Assembly (NCBI GenBank): GCA_020638055.1 | Contig: JACKJH010000001.1 | Location: 496,001 to 560,000, forward strand | DNA: 64,000 nucleotides | DNA from: Hyphomicrobiaceae bacterium | GTDB taxonomy: Bacteria > Pseudomonadota > Alphaproteobacteria > Rhizobiales > Hyphomicrobiaceae | Reading direction: 5' to 3' | In this document: one piece after another, positions 1 to 10,080 of the stretch | Numbering within the stretch: the stretch's first letter is position 1 | Layout: the number at the start of each line of letters is the position of its first letter | Made by a program: the position numbers and the translations under genes | The notes under the pieces: generated by a model | What the model was told of the DNA's origin: nothing | What the model saw: only the letters and a program-made list of their open reading frames with translations | The model's database searches: none

Positions 1-1082
1 GGCGGCGGTGAGCCGCAATCCGCGATCAGGATCGTGTCGCCCTGTTCGAGGCGCTCATAGCCCGAATTCTTTGCGTGTATTGAGGGAGGCTCGTTGGTGT
101 CAGCATAAGCCATGACTGTTGCTATGCGCGCAGGCATGCCGACAGAAACGCCGTTGAATCGCGCGAGCAACCCGTCACCCATACGTAGAAACCGCGCCAT
201 CGACAGCATCTCAGTGACCGCTGCATCAAGCCTGGCGGGCTGCGTGCGTCCACGAGCACGGAAGCATTGGCGGAAGGGCAACAAGTCCAGCAGCAGCTCA
301 ATCAGTGTTGCAGGATTGCGCGAGACGTGCCCACCGTCGGGGAGTATCTGCCTATCAAGTTCATCGAGCAGCAATGGCAAATCTGCTTCCAGCCTGCGGT
401 CGCGGCCAGCGACACACAAATCCGCCAGGACGAGCGCTGTGAGCGCTAACAAGCGTGGCTCACCAGCGGCAGCTTCACGCCACGCGGAGGACAGGCGAAC
501 GAGTTGCAGACCCAGGCTTGCGGCGATCGTGTTGTAAGTGCGTTCGTCAGCCCCTTCCAACAGCAGACCAGCGTGAGACAACCATGAAATGACCCGCCGC
601 GCCAATACCTCGGGATGCCACGGCTCGCCAGTGCCCTTACGATTCCTGATCGCCCATTCCACGGCGAGCTGACGCGCGGCTTTTCCTGCTTCGGGTTCGG
701 CCGCCGCCGCGCAATGGCGCAGCCAACCAAACCCGTGCAACGCCCGCGACCAATCCCTGCTGGGTGGTATTATGTCGAAGGGAGAATGCCCGTTAAGGCG
801 CGCCAATGAGCCCGCCATGCCGAACTGCCCGTGACAGACTTCGTACCAAAAGCTGGGATCGGGGGTGCGCAAATCGTGCGGCACAATAAGGAGCTGGTCG
901 ACGCGGGGCGCACCATAGCGCCAGCGCAACGTAGGAGAGTTCAAGGCGCGCGCAACAAAGCCACGACGGGCGCGCTCTGCCTCGATGGCCGAAATTTCCA
1001 GCCGCTCCTGCAATGTCAGCCGCGCCATCGGCACCCGCCTTGCCCAGATTGCATTTTGGTCGGCAGCCTTGATGAGACGCAA
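1..1082 (-). CDS. Heparinase II/III family protein, N-terminal part
   Basis: The reverse strand reads as one open frame of about 360 residues that runs off the left edge. It matches the N-terminal helical (alpha/alpha toroid) part of alphaproteobacterial heparinase II/III-family proteins. Recognisable segments are an Arg-rich start, then LIVPHDLRTPDP, LNGHSPFDIIPPSRDW, WLRHCAAA and MARFLRMGDGLLARFNG. The catalytic C-terminal half lies outside the window. A stop codon sits ten codons upstream of the TTG at 1082, and no ATG occurs until inside the conserved Arg-rich helix, so TTG at 1082 or a nearby alternative codon is the likely start. It lies downstream of rsmB on the same strand, the usual Hyphomicrobiales arrangement. 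The substrate is unknown; members of this family are assumed to act on acidic polysaccharide. Confidence 0.8.
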   Translation of the reverse strand, partial: MRLIKAADQNAIWARRVPMARLTLQERLEISAIEAERARRGFVARALNSPTLRWRYGAPRVDQLLIVPHDLRTPDPSFWYEVCHGQFGMAGSLARLNGHSPFDIIPPSRDWSRALHGFGWLRHCAAAAEPEAGKAARQLAVEWAIRNRKGTGEPWHPEVLARRVISWLSHAGLLLEGADERTYNTIAASLGLQLVRLSSAWREAAAGEPRLLALTALVLADLCVAGRDRRLEADLPLLLDELDRQILPDGGHVSRNPATLIELLLDLLPFRQCFRARGRTQPARLDAAVTEMLSMARFLRMGDGLLARFNGVSVGMPARIATVMAYADTNEPPSIHAKNSGYERLEQGDTILIADCGSPP

Positions 1083-1283
1083 TTGCGGCCAGCCAGCGAC
1101 ACTCGGGACGATTTAAAGAGGTTGTTTCCCAGGGTTAACCGTCGACGGGGCGAGGCGCAAGCGCGGGCCGCAGCTTAGATGTGGGTGCGCGTATTGGGCC
1201 CGCAACATTGCTGCAATTTTCTGAGTGTTTGTGCATCGGCTGTCCTGCGCACCCAACGGATCCATCACTCGCACGAGTTTTTA

Positions 1284-1384
1284 GATCGCGTTCACTTTTC
1301 ATGGAATCGCGAACGCGCTCTATTTTCTTTTATTTTGAGCATGTTCTTCACGCCGAACCGCGTACACTTCGGCTGAACATGCTC
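1284..1384. repeat. Two dispersed palindromic repeats in the rsmB-heparinase gap
   Basis: Two inverted-repeat elements lie side by side in the 1083-1391 gap. At 1284-1320 GCGTTC pairs with GAACGC. At 1337-1384 perfect 10-bp arms (GAGCATGTTC / GAACATGCTC) enclose a second stem, GCCGAA / TTCGGC. The second element belongs to the same family as the copies at 7108-7314 and the half copy near 50548. It sits 8 bp beyond the rsmB stop, so it would form a hairpin in the rsmB 3' end. Nothing else is recognisable in this gap. Confidence 0.75.
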
Positions 1385-1391
1385 TAGCGAA

Positions 1392-2816
1392 TCAGGCGCT
1401 GCGGATAAGCCGGGCTGCGAAAAAGCCATCCATACCGCGATTTTCCGGGTCCCCTGGCGGCGACAGGCATGGCAGCGTGCGCAAATCTCCCTCAGGAGTA
1501 ATCCATTCGGCCTCTATGCCATCATCGGCAGCCATTATGGGATTTCTCGCAAATTCGGGATGTTTGGCTAGAAAACCCTGTATGCGGTGCTCCCCTTCGG
1601 CAGGCAATAGCGAACAGGTGCAATAGACCAGTGTGCCGCCTGGACGCACCAAGGCGGCGGCGCGATCAAGCAAACCCTTTTGAAGGCGGATGAGCCCAGC
1701 TAGATCTTTTTGGTCCTTGAGGTGCAGAATGTCGGGGTGGCGGCGGATGGTGCCCGTGGCTGAGCAGGGGGCATCGAGCAGGACAGCATCAAATGTATGA
1801 TCCGGCTGCCACTGCATTGCATCAGCCTCGATGATCTCGGCCGACAATCCAAGGCGCTGCAGGTTTTCAGCGATCCGTTGCAAGCGGACGTTGGATATAT
1901 CGACAGCGGTGACGCGAGCACCACGAGCTGCCAGTTGCGCAGTCTTGCCGCCAGGAGCGGCGCAAAGGTCAACGGCTCGGAGGCCGGTGAGATCATGCCC
2001 CAACAGATGGACTGGCAGGGCGGCGGCGGCGTCCTGCACCCACCACGCGCCCTGTGTGTAGCCTTCGCGTTCGGAGACGCGGCCACCCGATGGCAAACGG
2101 ACCGATCCTGTTGCAAGAAGCGCCCCACCAAGGCGCGCGGCCCAATGTTCGTGCGCATTCGACCCATCGTCGTTCTGGCGACACTTGATCGTCAGATCGA
2201 GCGGGGCTTCGCGCAATGAAGCTATGGCAATACTCTTTGCTTCAGCATCGCCGTAAGCTTCAGTCATGGCGGTACGAAGCCATGGCGGGAAATTCAATTC
2301 AAAGTCGTCAAACTGGTCACGCAGCGCTGGCCCCTCCATGGCGGTGCGGCGCATTATTGCGTTCACGAGTTTGGAGAAATGTTGGGTCGCCGGCCGCCGT
2401 CGGGCCTGCGCCACCGCCACGGATACGGCAGCGTGGGGAGGCGTTTGGAGATAAAGAATTTGGGCTGCGGCAAGCTGCATGATGCGGTTGACGTCTTCAA
2501 ACTTCGGCGCAAGCGGCTTTTCCATGAATTCGCCAAGTACTGCCTCGATCACACCCCTACGACGCAAAACCGTCGCGGCGATTAGCCGTGCCAACCCACG
2601 ATCGCGCGGTTCCAGGGCGAGCCCCTGAGCGCTGGCAAAGGAACGTGCTACGGCATCATCCAATGCGCGCCGATGATCCAAGACATCATTGAGCATTGAT
2701 AGCGCAAGATCGCGCGCGCCGAGGCCGGAAGCATCGGACCGCCTGGCAACGATTGGTTTACCTCTGGTTGGAAGTGTCAATCTGGCGCGCTTGTCGCCCA
2801 AACCCGCTTTGCTCAC
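1392..2816 (-). CDS. rsmB: 16S rRNA (cytosine-967-C5)-methyltransferase RsmB
   Basis: A 474-residue protein with an N-terminal NusB-like helical RNA-binding domain (about residues 30-170) followed by a Rossmann SAM-dependent methyltransferase. The SAM-binding motif is [14 protein letters not shown]. The two Cys-bearing motifs of RNA m5C methyltransferases are present: DAPCSATG, and the catalytic TCS motif in [12 protein letters not shown]. It methylates C967 of 16S rRNA using S-adenosylmethionine. The start overlaps the htpX stop by 4 bp, so the two genes are probably co-transcribed and translationally coupled. Length matches alphaproteobacterial RsmB. Confidence 0.95.
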   Translation of the reverse strand: MSKAGLGDKRARLTLPTRGKPIVARRSDASGLGARDLALSMLNDVLDHRRALDDAVARSFASAQGLALEPRDRGLARLIAATVLRRRGVIEAVLGEFMEKPLAPKFEDVNRIMQLAAAQILYLQTPPHAAVSVAVAQARRRPATQHFSKLVNAIMRRTAMEGPALRDQFDDFELNFPPWLRTAMTEAYGDAEAKSIAIASLREAPLDLTIKCRQNDDGSNAHEHWAARLGGALLATGSVRLPSGGRVSEREGYTQGAWWVQDAAAALPVHLLGHDLTGLRAVDLCAAPGGKTAQLAARGARVTAVDISNVRLQRIAENLQRLGLSAEIIEADAMQWQPDHTFDAVLLDAPCSATGTIRRHPDILHLKDQKDLAGLIRLQKGLLDRAAALVRPGGTLVYCTCSLLPAEGEHRIQGFLAKHPEFARNPIMAADDGIEAEWITPEGDLRTLPCLSPPGDPENRGMDGFFAARLIRSA

Positions 2817-3784
2817 CCCCAGGGCCCTCGCGGACGAGATGAAGGCGTGACATTTCTGGAGGTGGATGCAGACCAGGGACCAGAGTCTTCTTCCTGCGGT
2901 GAAGGCATTGCCGATCCGCCCGTTATTCCCATTTCGCGTGCCTGCTGGAGCAATTCCTTTATCCGATTTTCGGTGTTGGGATGCGTTGAAAACATATTAT
3001 CCACGCCCCTTCCCGTGAGCGGATTGACGATGAACAAATGTGCGGCCGCGGGAACGGCTTCTGCTTGTTCGTTGACGATGCCGCGCGCGCGCCGGTCAAT
3101 TTTTTGCAGCGCGGAGGCAAGCCACAATGGGTTGCCGACAATCATACCACCCAGCCTATCAGCCTGATACTCGCGCGAACGAGATATTGCCGTCTGCACC
3201 AGCATGGCGGCAAACGGCGCAGCAATCATGGCGATCAACGCGCCGATGAAACCAACACCGCCGCGACCATCGCGCTGACCAGCGCCAAACAGCATGCCGA
3301 ATTGGAGATACTGGGCGAGCATCGATATGGCGCCGCCAATGGTGGCAGCGACCATCATGGTCAGCGTGTCACGATTCTTGATGTGGGCGAGCTCATGAGC
3401 GACAACACCGGCGATCTCTTCACGGTTCAGTACATCGAGAAGCCCAGTGGACACAGCCACGGCTGAATTCTCAGGATTTCGGCCTGTCGCAAACGCATTG
3501 GGTTGCGGGTTCTGCATGACGTAGACACGCGGCGGCGGCAGTTCGGCGCGGCGGGCAAGTCCATGTACCATCTCTACAAGTTCCGGCGCGCTATTTTGGT
3601 CCACCTCGCGGGCACCAAACATGCGCAGTACCATCTTATCCGACTTCCACAGACTGAACGCATTCATGGCTAGTGCGATGACGAATGCGATCACCATGCC
3701 TGTGCGTCCGCCCACCACGCCGCCCAGGGCAACGAAGATGAACGTCAGCACCAACAGCAATGCTGCCGTCTTGGTGTAATTCAT
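2813..3784 (-). CDS. htpX: Membrane zinc metalloprotease HtpX
   Basis: An M48-family inner-membrane zinc endopeptidase for quality control of membrane proteins. I place the start at the ATG at 3784 ([13 protein letters not shown]), the conserved HtpX N-terminus; an upstream in-frame start would add 18 unconserved residues. Residues 7-46 form two membrane segments. The zinc site HELAH is at 130-134, with the third ligand likely in SREYQAD. Two further hydrophobic segments follow the zinc site. The C-terminus ends in a Ser/Pro/Arg-rich tail after [13 protein letters not shown]. It is divergent from the SDH assembly factor gene and overlaps rsmB. Confidence 0.95.
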   Translation of the reverse strand: MNYTKTAALLLVLTFIFVALGGVVGGRTGMVIAFVIALAMNAFSLWKSDKMVLRMFGAREVDQNSAPELVEMVHGLARRAELPPPRVYVMQNPQPNAFATGRNPENSAVAVSTGLLDVLNREEIAGVVAHELAHIKNRDTLTMMVAATIGGAISMLAQYLQFGMLFGAGQRDGRGGVGFIGALIAMIAAPFAAMLVQTAISRSREYQADRLGGMIVGNPLWLASALQKIDRRARGIVNEQAEAVPAAAHLFIVNPLTGRGVDNMFSTHPNTENRIKELLQQAREMGITGGSAMPSPQEEDSGPWSASTSRNVTPSSRPRGPWG

Positions 3785-3964
3785 CGGCATGAAGACACTC
3801 CATACGTACCGCCAGTGCACTGATACACGCGGAACCAAGTTGGCCCCAGCGGCTGGCGCTGCGTGGCTGATTGCATGCTATATGGGGTATACCGCCGCCC
3901 GCAACCAGTAGGCTGGCAGGCGAACGTTCAAAGTCTACAGGTTTACACTTTCAGGAGCTTTCCC

Positions 3965-4249
3965 ATGTCCGATGGCGATGGAAACAACGATCCGTCCTTG
4001 CAGGCGGAGACGGGCGGTTTGCCAGATACGGGAAGCGGGCGTGGGCAAGGCGGAGCAGGCAATGGGGATGCACCTGTGCGGTCCCTAACGCCGGAGGCCC
4101 AGCGCGCGCTGGCCGAGGCAGAGCAACGAAGGCGTCAACAAGCGTCTCAAAATGATGCACAAAAGCCGCGTGAAGTGGGCGGGCGCAATGGCCCAGACCC
4201 AGCCCGATATGGCGACTGGGAAAAGGGTGGCATCGCGTCTGATTTTTGA
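3965..4249 (+). CDS. DUF1674 / SdhAF4-like succinate dehydrogenase assembly factor
   Basis: A 94-residue protein with a low-complexity Gly/Asp/Gln-rich first two thirds and the diagnostic C-terminal motif of DUF1674: GGRNGPDPARYGDWEKGG ending IASDF. In mitochondria the homologue SDHAF4 protects and chaperones the flavinylated SdhA subunit; the bacterial role is inferred from that. The ATG at 3965 has AGGAG 7 bp upstream and is preferred to an upstream in-frame start at 3863. It is divergent from htpX, a common Hyphomicrobiales arrangement. Confidence 0.85.
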   Translation: MSDGDGNNDPSLQAETGGLPDTGSGRGQGGAGNGDAPVRSLTPEAQRALAEAEQRRRQQASQNDAQKPREVGGRNGPDPARYGDWEKGGIASDF

Positions 4250-4469
4250 TGCCGGCAAGCACTGCTCATGACTTTTTATTTTAATTTCAATGATTTGCTC
4301 CACTAGGTATTATAGGGACGCGCGCCACCGGAAGGTCTTCCTGATACACTGCGCAACACTGCGTAAACCATAATCTTGAGATTACGGACGGTAAACAAAC
4401 CAACAACCGGCCACGGGCACTGCGTTTGCTTCTGCATCACCAAAACTTTGCGTGAGCAGGAGAAGCAAA

Positions 4470-5714
4470 ATGCAGTCGCTGACCGAAATCCTGGCGACCT
4501 TCAGGCGTGATGAGCGCGGTGTCATCGCGCTTATGTTCGGCCTTATGTTCCTTGGCATCAGCCTTTTTGCAGGCGTGGCGATCGACTACACGAGGGTTCT
4601 TCACGAACGCTCACAAGTGGCAACGGCACTGGACGCGGCAGCATTGGCAGCCGGCAAAGCACTGATCGATGGGCGAATGTCCGACACGCAGGTGCAGGAC
4701 CGAGCGCGCGGTTTCTTCAACCAGAACCTCGGGGCGGGAGAGCGATTTGGCTCGGTCCGTTCTTTCAGCGTCGCAATCGATCGCGCCAACAGCTCGGTCA
4801 CGCTCGACGCCAGCGTTAGCGTGCCGATGACGCTGATGCGTATCGCCGGTTTCAATGAGATGGTTTTCCCGGTGAGAGCGGCGACCTCGTTTGAGCAAAA
4901 CGACATCGAGCTATCAATGGCTCTTGACGTGACAGGATCCATGGCTGGCAGCAAACTGGATGCATTGAAATCCGCCAGCAACGATCTGTTTGACATCCTG
5001 TTGCCTGACGGTGGAACTCCCAATCGCGTTCGCATTGCGCTTGCACCATATTCCTCAGGTGTTAACGCAGGTGATTACGGCCCGGTTGTAACGGGAAAAA
5101 GATCGCCTTGGGGTAATTGCACGTTCGAGCGCGATGGTGCGAACCTGGCAACTGAGCTAGCTCCCGTCACCGGCACATATCTCAAGTCGGTTGGATCAAC
5201 TGGTGTTGTTTCGGGCGCGAATTGCCCGAGCACAGCACGCGTGGTGCCGTTGACCGATGACAAGGATCTATTGCGTGCGCAGGTGCGGTCCTATCGTGCC
5301 AGCGGTTCCACGGCAGGCCACCTGGGTACGCAATGGGCGCGCTACATGATCTCTCCGGAGTGGGAGGGAATCTTCACGGGACCCAACGCTCCGGTTGCCT
5401 ACGACGATTCCAGAACGATCAAAGCCATGATCCTGATGACCGATGGGTTATTCAACACTGTGGGCGGCCGCAATAGCTGGGCGAACGTACGCCAGTCGCA
5501 AGACCTCACCGTGCAAATGTGCGAGGCGATGCGACAGCAAGGGGTGAGGGTCTATACCGTCGGCTTCAAGCTGAACGATGCTCGCGCGACGCAAACGTTG
5601 CGTGATTGCGCCGGCTCTGAGCGCAACTTTTTCGAGGCTGAAAACGATGATGCATTGCGTACGGCATTCACCTCCATTGCCCAGCAAATCAACAACCTTC
5701 GCCTGACAAACTGA
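4470..5714 (+). CDS. TadG-like pilus-assembly protein with von Willebrand factor A domain
   Basis: A 414-residue protein. Residues 16-40 (RGVIALMFGLMFLGISLFAG) are the TadE/TadG-type N-terminal signal/membrane segment, followed by the typical AIDYTRVLHERSQVATALDAAALAAG. The von Willebrand A domain begins near residue 146 with an intact metal-binding DVTGS motif (153-157) and includes MILMTDG and VYTVGFKL. The ATG at 4470 is chosen because AGGAG lies 8 bp upstream; the GTG at 4452 would overlap that Shine-Dalgarno sequence. It stands alone without other tad genes and is followed by a strong terminator, so it is a monocistronic surface or periplasmic protein of unknown partner. Confidence 0.85.
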   Translation: MQSLTEILATFRRDERGVIALMFGLMFLGISLFAGVAIDYTRVLHERSQVATALDAAALAAGKALIDGRMSDTQVQDRARGFFNQNLGAGERFGSVRSFSVAIDRANSSVTLDASVSVPMTLMRIAGFNEMVFPVRAATSFEQNDIELSMALDVTGSMAGSKLDALKSASNDLFDILLPDGGTPNRVRIALAPYSSGVNAGDYGPVVTGKRSPWGNCTFERDGANLATELAPVTGTYLKSVGSTGVVSGANCPSTARVVPLTDDKDLLRAQVRSYRASGSTAGHLGTQWARYMISPEWEGIFTGPNAPVAYDDSRTIKAMILMTDGLFNTVGGRNSWANVRQSQDLTVQMCEAMRQQGVRVYTVGFKLNDARATQTLRDCAGSERNFFEAENDDALRTAFTSIAQQINNLRLTN

Positions 5715-5746
5715 CGCAGGTGAGACGATCTGCATGCCTCCGTCCT

Positions 5747-5774
5747 GGCGGTGCTTCGGCGCCGCCATTTTTTT
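5747..5774 (+). terminator. Intrinsic terminator after the TadG-like gene
   Basis: An 8-bp GC-rich stem (GGCGGTGC / GCGCCGCC, one G-T wobble) closed by a TTCG tetraloop is followed directly by A and seven T. It lies 33 bp past the stop codon at 5714. This is a textbook rho-independent terminator for the upstream gene. Confidence 0.9.
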
Positions 5775-6012
5775 CCCAAGTTCGCCGCTTTCGCACACTT
5801 GGCTGACCCTACAAATCAACAGATGAATTGCGGCGAACAAACATCGCCGCGCCATATAAACACGATGCATGCGGCGTCAGTGGTTTCATAAACGAAGTTG
5901 CTGGACTATCGTGCCTACGCGCGCGTTGCGAGCCCGGCCACGGTGCGGAGGTCTATGACACGGTCAGGCTTAATTGCACATCCGCGCAGCAGAGGGGCAC
6001 GACGGGGCACAT

Positions 6013-6738
6013 ATGTCAGAGGAAAAATCTCCTCGCAGGCGGCGCTCGACCGCGAAACTGCTGCTCGCCCTGCTGGTGCTGGCCAGCGCTGGCGTAGCGT
6101 TCTGGCTGGGTATGGTGCCGCAGGGCTTCAATCCTTTGCCACGGCTGTCGCTTTCGAAGCCTGGCCAGTGGTTCGTGGACCTGCGGCTTGCAGCGCTTCG
6201 TAACCAACCCGACCAGTGCGCAGCCCTTCTCAATGACCCGGAACTTTCTGCAAAGCAGATCGACGACAAACCATTTGAAAACGGTTGCGGCTGGCAAAAT
6301 GCCATGCGCCTGTCATCGGCGGGAGGCGCTTCTCTTCCGGTTGGTGCGTTGACCTGCGAAATGGCGGCTGGATTGGCCATGTGGATAGCGCACGACATTC
6401 AGCCGCTGGCGCAGGAGATGTTTGGTGCAAAGGTCACGCGGGTTTTGCATATGGGCGGCTATGCGTGCCGAAACATCATCGGCTCCAAAGTGCTCAAAGG
6501 GTTTCGCAGTCAGCACGCGACAGCCAATGCCATAGACATCTCCGGGTTTCGGTTATCCAACGGCCGGACCGTGAGACTTGCGCGTGGTTGGAAGCGTGAT
6601 GACGTTGAAAGCCGATTCCTGAGAGCGGCGCATCGTTCGGCGTGTCGTTACTTTCGAATCGCACTCAGTCCGGATTTCAATTCGGCGCACTACGACCATT
6701 TTCATTTCGATCGCGGGCCATTCGTGCGTTGCAAATAA
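6013..6738 (+). CDS. Extensin-like family protein, membrane-anchored
   Basis: A 241-residue protein with a basic N-terminus (KSPRRRRSTAK) and one membrane anchor at about residues 15-34 (LLLALLVLASAGVAFWLG). The extensin-like C-terminal domain follows. Its conserved parts are NGCGW, LTCEMAAGLAMW, GGYACR, the HATANAIDISGF block and the closing HYDHFHFD. The His/Asp arrangement resembles the D-Ala-D-Ala carboxypeptidase/VanY fold, so a periplasmic cell-wall role is plausible but unproven. The ATG at 6013 is preferred to the one at 5974 because it leaves the basic segment directly before the membrane helix. Confidence 0.85.
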   Translation: MSEEKSPRRRRSTAKLLLALLVLASAGVAFWLGMVPQGFNPLPRLSLSKPGQWFVDLRLAALRNQPDQCAALLNDPELSAKQIDDKPFENGCGWQNAMRLSSAGGASLPVGALTCEMAAGLAMWIAHDIQPLAQEMFGAKVTRVLHMGGYACRNIIGSKVLKGFRSQHATANAIDISGFRLSNGRTVRLARGWKRDDVESRFLRAAHRSACRYFRIALSPDFNSAHYDHFHFDRGPFVRCK

Positions 6739-7107
6739 AGCGTGCTCGTCCGTTGCCGCCCCTCACACGCTCCTTACGCGGGAACAGGACCGGTAGACGG
6801 AGGTGCGCACTCGTTGGCATTTTCAACCTCAAGCAACTGTCATCCTGCGGCTTGTCCGCGGGAACCATCGTGCGGCGATCGGGGCAGCGGCGATTGGGTC
6901 AGATGATGTTGCTGTGTTGGGGCTGAAAGGCAGACGCGGCATGTGTTGGCCGATGGATCGGGTGCATGAAGCACGGGAAGACATGGTGTGGTTTAGGTTT
7001 GCGTTGTTTACTTCAGCGGCTCCAACTGCCGCTTGCCGCTCACGTTCAGCAAGTACCCGCCCCTCACCCTGGCCCTCTCCCCGCCTGCGGGGAGAGGGAA
7101 TGGTGGT
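6739..7107. other. Non-coding gap with one strong GC-rich palindrome
   Basis: No gene is supported here. The only structure is a perfect inverted repeat at 7073-7098: 11-bp arms CCCTCTCCCCG / CGGGGAGAGGG around the loop CCTG. It is the kind of short intergenic palindrome dispersed through many alphaproteobacterial genomes. No T-tract follows it, so a terminator role is doubtful. Confidence 0.6.
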
Positions 7108-7314
7108 CGCTGAACCGCTTCACACTTCAGCTAAACATGCGCTCTTGTGAAACGCAGGTTTTTCACGCTGAACCGCTGGGCACTTCAGCTAAACATGCGC
7201 TCTTGTGAAACGCATGTTTTTCACGCTGAACCGCTGGGCACTTCAGCTAAACATGCGCTCTTGTGAAACGCATGTTTTTCACGCTGAACCGCTGGGCACT
7301 TCAGCTAAACATGC
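7108..7314. repeat. 58-bp tandem repeat (three full units plus a partial one)
   Basis: Units at 7141-7198, 7199-7256 and 7257-7314 have a period of exactly 58 bp and are nearly identical (CAGG versus CATG in the first). A partial unit precedes them from about 7108. Each contains an imperfect palindrome, GCATGTTT ... GCTGAA ... TTCAGC ... AAACATGC, the same family as 1337-1384. The last unit ends one base before the acsA stop triplet at 7315-7317, so the acsA transcript would carry the whole array at its 3' end. Confidence 0.9.
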
Positions 7315-9258
7315 TTAGGCCTTCTTGTTCTGGCGGTTGCCGATGAGGTCATCTACCACGCCGGGATCAGCAAGCGTTGAGGTGTCTCCAAGGTTGGAGA
7401 AATCATCCTCGGCGATCTTACGCAGGATGCGGCGCATGATCTTACCAGAACGTGTTTTGGGCAGGCCCGGCGAGAACTGAATGAGATCGGGAGCAGCGAT
7501 CGGTCCAATCTCAGAGCGCACGTGTTTGACCAGTTCCTTCTTAAGGTCATCAGTCGGCTCCACACCCGTAATCAAGGTGACGTAGCAATAAATTCCCTGA
7601 CCCTTGACGTCATGGGGATAGCCAACCACCGCGGCCTCGGCCACGTCCTGGTGTGCAACGAGGGCGCTTTCGACTTCCGCGGTGCCCATGCGGTGACCAG
7701 ATACGTTGATCACGTCGTCAACACGACCGGTGATCCAGTAGTATCCGTCCTCATCGCGGCGGCAGCCATCTCCGGAGAAATAGTTGCCCGGATAGGTCGA
7801 AAAGTAGGTCTGCACGAAACGTTCATGGTCGCGATAGACCGTGCGCATCTGGCCCGGCCAGCTATCCTTGAGAATCAAGTTGCCCTGGTTTGCGCCTTCC
7901 AACTCGGTGCCCTTGTCGTCAACCAGTGCGGGCTGCACGCCGAAGAACGGGCGCGTGGCAGAACCCGGCTTGAGATCCGTTGCGCCAGGAAGTGGCGTAA
8001 TAAGGATGCCGCCGGTTTCGGTCTGCCACCATGTGTCGACGATTGGGCAGCGCCCCTCGCCGACAACGTTGTAATACCATTCCCAGGCCTCGGGGTTGAT
8101 TGGCTCGCCAACCGAACCAAGCAAGCGAAGTGAAGACCGGTCGGTACGCTTGACCAGATCCTCGCCCGCGCCCATCAAAGCGCGAATGGCTGTTGGTGCT
8201 GTGTAGAAGGTGTTGACCTTCCACTTGTCAACAACGTGCCAGAAACGCGACGCGGTGGGATAGTTGGGTATGCCTTCGAACATCAGCGTCGTGGCACCGT
8301 TGGCGAGCGGACCATAGACGATGTAGCTGTGTCCGGTTACCCAACCGACATCGGCCGTGCACCAGTAGATGTCGCCATCGTGATAATCAAAAACATATTT
8401 GTGCGTGAGCGCGGAGAATACGAGATAGCCTGCGGTGGTGTGAACCACGCCCTTTGGCTTGCCGGTTGAGCCCGAGGTGTAGAGAATGAACAGCGGGTCT
8501 TCTGCGTTCATCGGTTCGGGCGGGCAGTCCGCCGAAACCTTCACGATCTCTTCGTGAAGCCAGAAATCGCGGCCTGGGGTCCACGGCACCGGGTTGCCCG
8601 TGCGGCGCACGACAAGCACCTTCTCTCCACCCTTGCACTTGGCAAGTGCGGCGTCGGTATTCTTCTTGAGAGGAACAGTTCTGCCGCCGCGAAGACCTTC
8701 ATCGGACGTTATGATGAACTTGGAATCAGCGTCATCGATGCGATTCTGAAGACTATCGGGAGAAAAGCCACCGAAAACGATTGAGTGGATCGCGCCGATG
8801 CGTGTGCATGCGAGCATCGCATATGCGGCTTCCGGAATCATCGGCAGGTAGAGGGTGACGCGGTCGCCCTTCTTGACGCCATGCGCCTTCATGACGTTGG
8901 CGAGCTTGTTGACCCGCTCAGACAGTTGGCGATAGGTGATCTGTTCGTCCTGGGTTGGGTCGTCGCCCTCCCAGATGATGGCGACCTGGTCGCCGCGCTT
9001 TTCAAGGTGACGGTCGATACAATTTACGGAAACGTTGAGTTCACCGTCTTCATACCACTTGATTGAAACGTTGGCTGGATCGAAGGATGTGTTCTTGACC
9101 TTTGTAAACGGCTTGATCCAGTCAAGCTGCCTGCCCATTTCGCCCCAGAAGCCGTCTGGATCCTTGATCGAACGATCATACATCTCAAGGTATTTGTCGT
9201 TGTCGACCCAAGCGCGTGACTTCCATTCAGCCGGCACCGGATGAACCTTATCCGACAT
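7315..9258 (-). CDS. acsA: Acetyl-CoA synthetase
   Basis: A 647-residue AMP-forming acetate-CoA ligase, full length for the family. It has the adenylate-forming P-loop [16 protein letters not shown], the acetyl-CoA-synthetase block [10 protein letters not shown], and the C-terminal SGK motif in which Lys606 is the catalytic lysine that is reversibly acetylated in this family. It activates acetate to acetyl-CoA with ATP and CoA in the cytosol. GGGAGG stands 10-15 bp upstream of the ATG at 9258, supporting that start. A structured 163-bp repeat begins 35 bp upstream in the leader or promoter region. Confidence 0.97.
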   Translation of the reverse strand: MSDKVHPVPAEWKSRAWVDNDKYLEMYDRSIKDPDGFWGEMGRQLDWIKPFTKVKNTSFDPANVSIKWYEDGELNVSVNCIDRHLEKRGDQVAIIWEGDDPTQDEQITYRQLSERVNKLANVMKAHGVKKGDRVTLYLPMIPEAAYAMLACTRIGAIHSIVFGGFSPDSLQNRIDDADSKFIITSDEGLRGGRTVPLKKNTDAALAKCKGGEKVLVVRRTGNPVPWTPGRDFWLHEEIVKVSADCPPEPMNAEDPLFILYTSGSTGKPKGVVHTTAGYLVFSALTHKYVFDYHDGDIYWCTADVGWVTGHSYIVYGPLANGATTLMFEGIPNYPTASRFWHVVDKWKVNTFYTAPTAIRALMGAGEDLVKRTDRSSLRLLGSVGEPINPEAWEWYYNVVGEGRCPIVDTWWQTETGGILITPLPGATDLKPGSATRPFFGVQPALVDDKGTELEGANQGNLILKDSWPGQMRTVYRDHERFVQTYFSTYPGNYFSGDGCRRDEDGYYWITGRVDDVINVSGHRMGTAEVESALVAHQDVAEAAVVGYPHDVKGQGIYCYVTLITGVEPTDDLKKELVKHVRSEIGPIAAPDLIQFSPGLPKTRSGKIMRRILRKIAEDDFSNLGDTSTLADPGVVDDLIGNRQNKKA

Positions 9259-9293
9259 TGTATATTTCCTCCCAAGTGGCTTTGTTTAGCTTT

Positions 9294-9456
9294 AGAGCGT
9301 TCCAGACCTAGCTGGACTCAATTCTGTTTCTCAAGCAGAGGCCGCCCAGTGCGTTGGACGGCTTGGCCGTAGTCCCTTTAAGACCTGCGTTGGCCTGCTT
9401 GACCTTGGCGCAGTTGCGCCGCGGCAGAATGGTTCCATCTAGGTCTGAACCGCTCT
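9294..9456. repeat. 163-bp element with about 32-bp imperfect terminal inverted repeats
   Basis: The left end (AGAGCGTTCCAGACCTAG...) is an inverted copy of the right end (...CTAGGTCTGAACCGCTCT). Inside lie further nested inverted repeats: CAAGCAG/GGCC pairing with GGCC/TGCTTG, and GGACGGC with GCC..GTCC. The whole element can fold as one long branched hairpin. It encodes no protein. It lies in the acsA upstream region and resembles a miniature inverted-repeat element, but no target-site duplication is obvious. The remaining 9457-9637 gap holds nothing else that I recognise. Confidence 0.75.
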
Positions 9457-9637
9457 AGATTTGGCCGCATTATATGGCGCGCGGCGGCCCCCACAACCCT
9501 CCCCTTCGTCGAAGATCAGTCAAGCGCCCGAACGGGCTTGAGCAAAGGGGCGAACTTGCCCACCAGCGGCATTTGGCAAACATGCCGGCCGGGCACCGGC
9601 GGTGATCACAGCCCCCGCAGGCACAGGTCGCTGCGCC

Positions 9638-10066
9638 TCAATTCATGCCCAGCCAGCCCAGGACCGCTCCCTGAGTGAGCAGAACACCCAGCCAGTGACC
9701 GCCGTCGATCAACGTCAGCGATGAATTGGCGCCCTGAAAACCGTGGTTAACCACCAGGGAACTCATCACGAAACCGACCCAGATCAGTGCGCCGGTCATC
9801 ATCCCTGTACCAATCGTCGAAACGTCTGAGCCTGCCAAGTGCCAAATCACGGACGCAAGCACAAAAGCCATCACAAGTTCGGCAAGATAGGCCTTTATGT
9901 AGGGGGCCAGAACGGGGCCTTTGGACGATTTAATCTGTTCGAGAGTAATGCCAGCCGCCTGCATCCACTGCTGGGAAAACAGACCGTACCAAAGGCCCCC
10001 AAAGATAAAACTTGCCGCCGCGGCAAGCATAACGGCCAGTAAGTTGACGTGTGAGAAGTCAAGCAT
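9638..10066 (-). CDS. DUF1761 family membrane protein
   Basis: A 142-residue protein with four predicted membrane segments: VNLLAVMLAAAASFIFGGLW, YLAELVMAFVLASVIW, TGALIWVGFVMSSLVV and HWLGVLLTQGAVLGWLG. The block FGGLWYGLFSQQWM and the ending LGWLGMN are typical of DUF1761. The function is unknown. GGAGG lies 5 bp upstream of the ATG at 10066 and fixes this start; the longer upstream reading frame runs through the dispersed repeat at 10081-10182 and is not real coding sequence. Confidence 0.85.
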   Translation of the reverse strand: MLDFSHVNLLAVMLAAAASFIFGGLWYGLFSQQWMQAAGITLEQIKSSKGPVLAPYIKAYLAELVMAFVLASVIWHLAGSDVSTIGTGMMTGALIWVGFVMSSLVVNHGFQGANSSLTLIDGGHWLGVLLTQGAVLGWLGMN

Positions 10067-10080
10067 TGCAGCCTCCAGCC

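Noticed and set aside
9521..9542. A small hairpin (TCAAG..CCCG / CGGGCTTGA) between the acsA element and the DUF1761 gene
   Set aside because: The stem is bulged and is followed by no T-tract on either strand, so I do not call a terminator.
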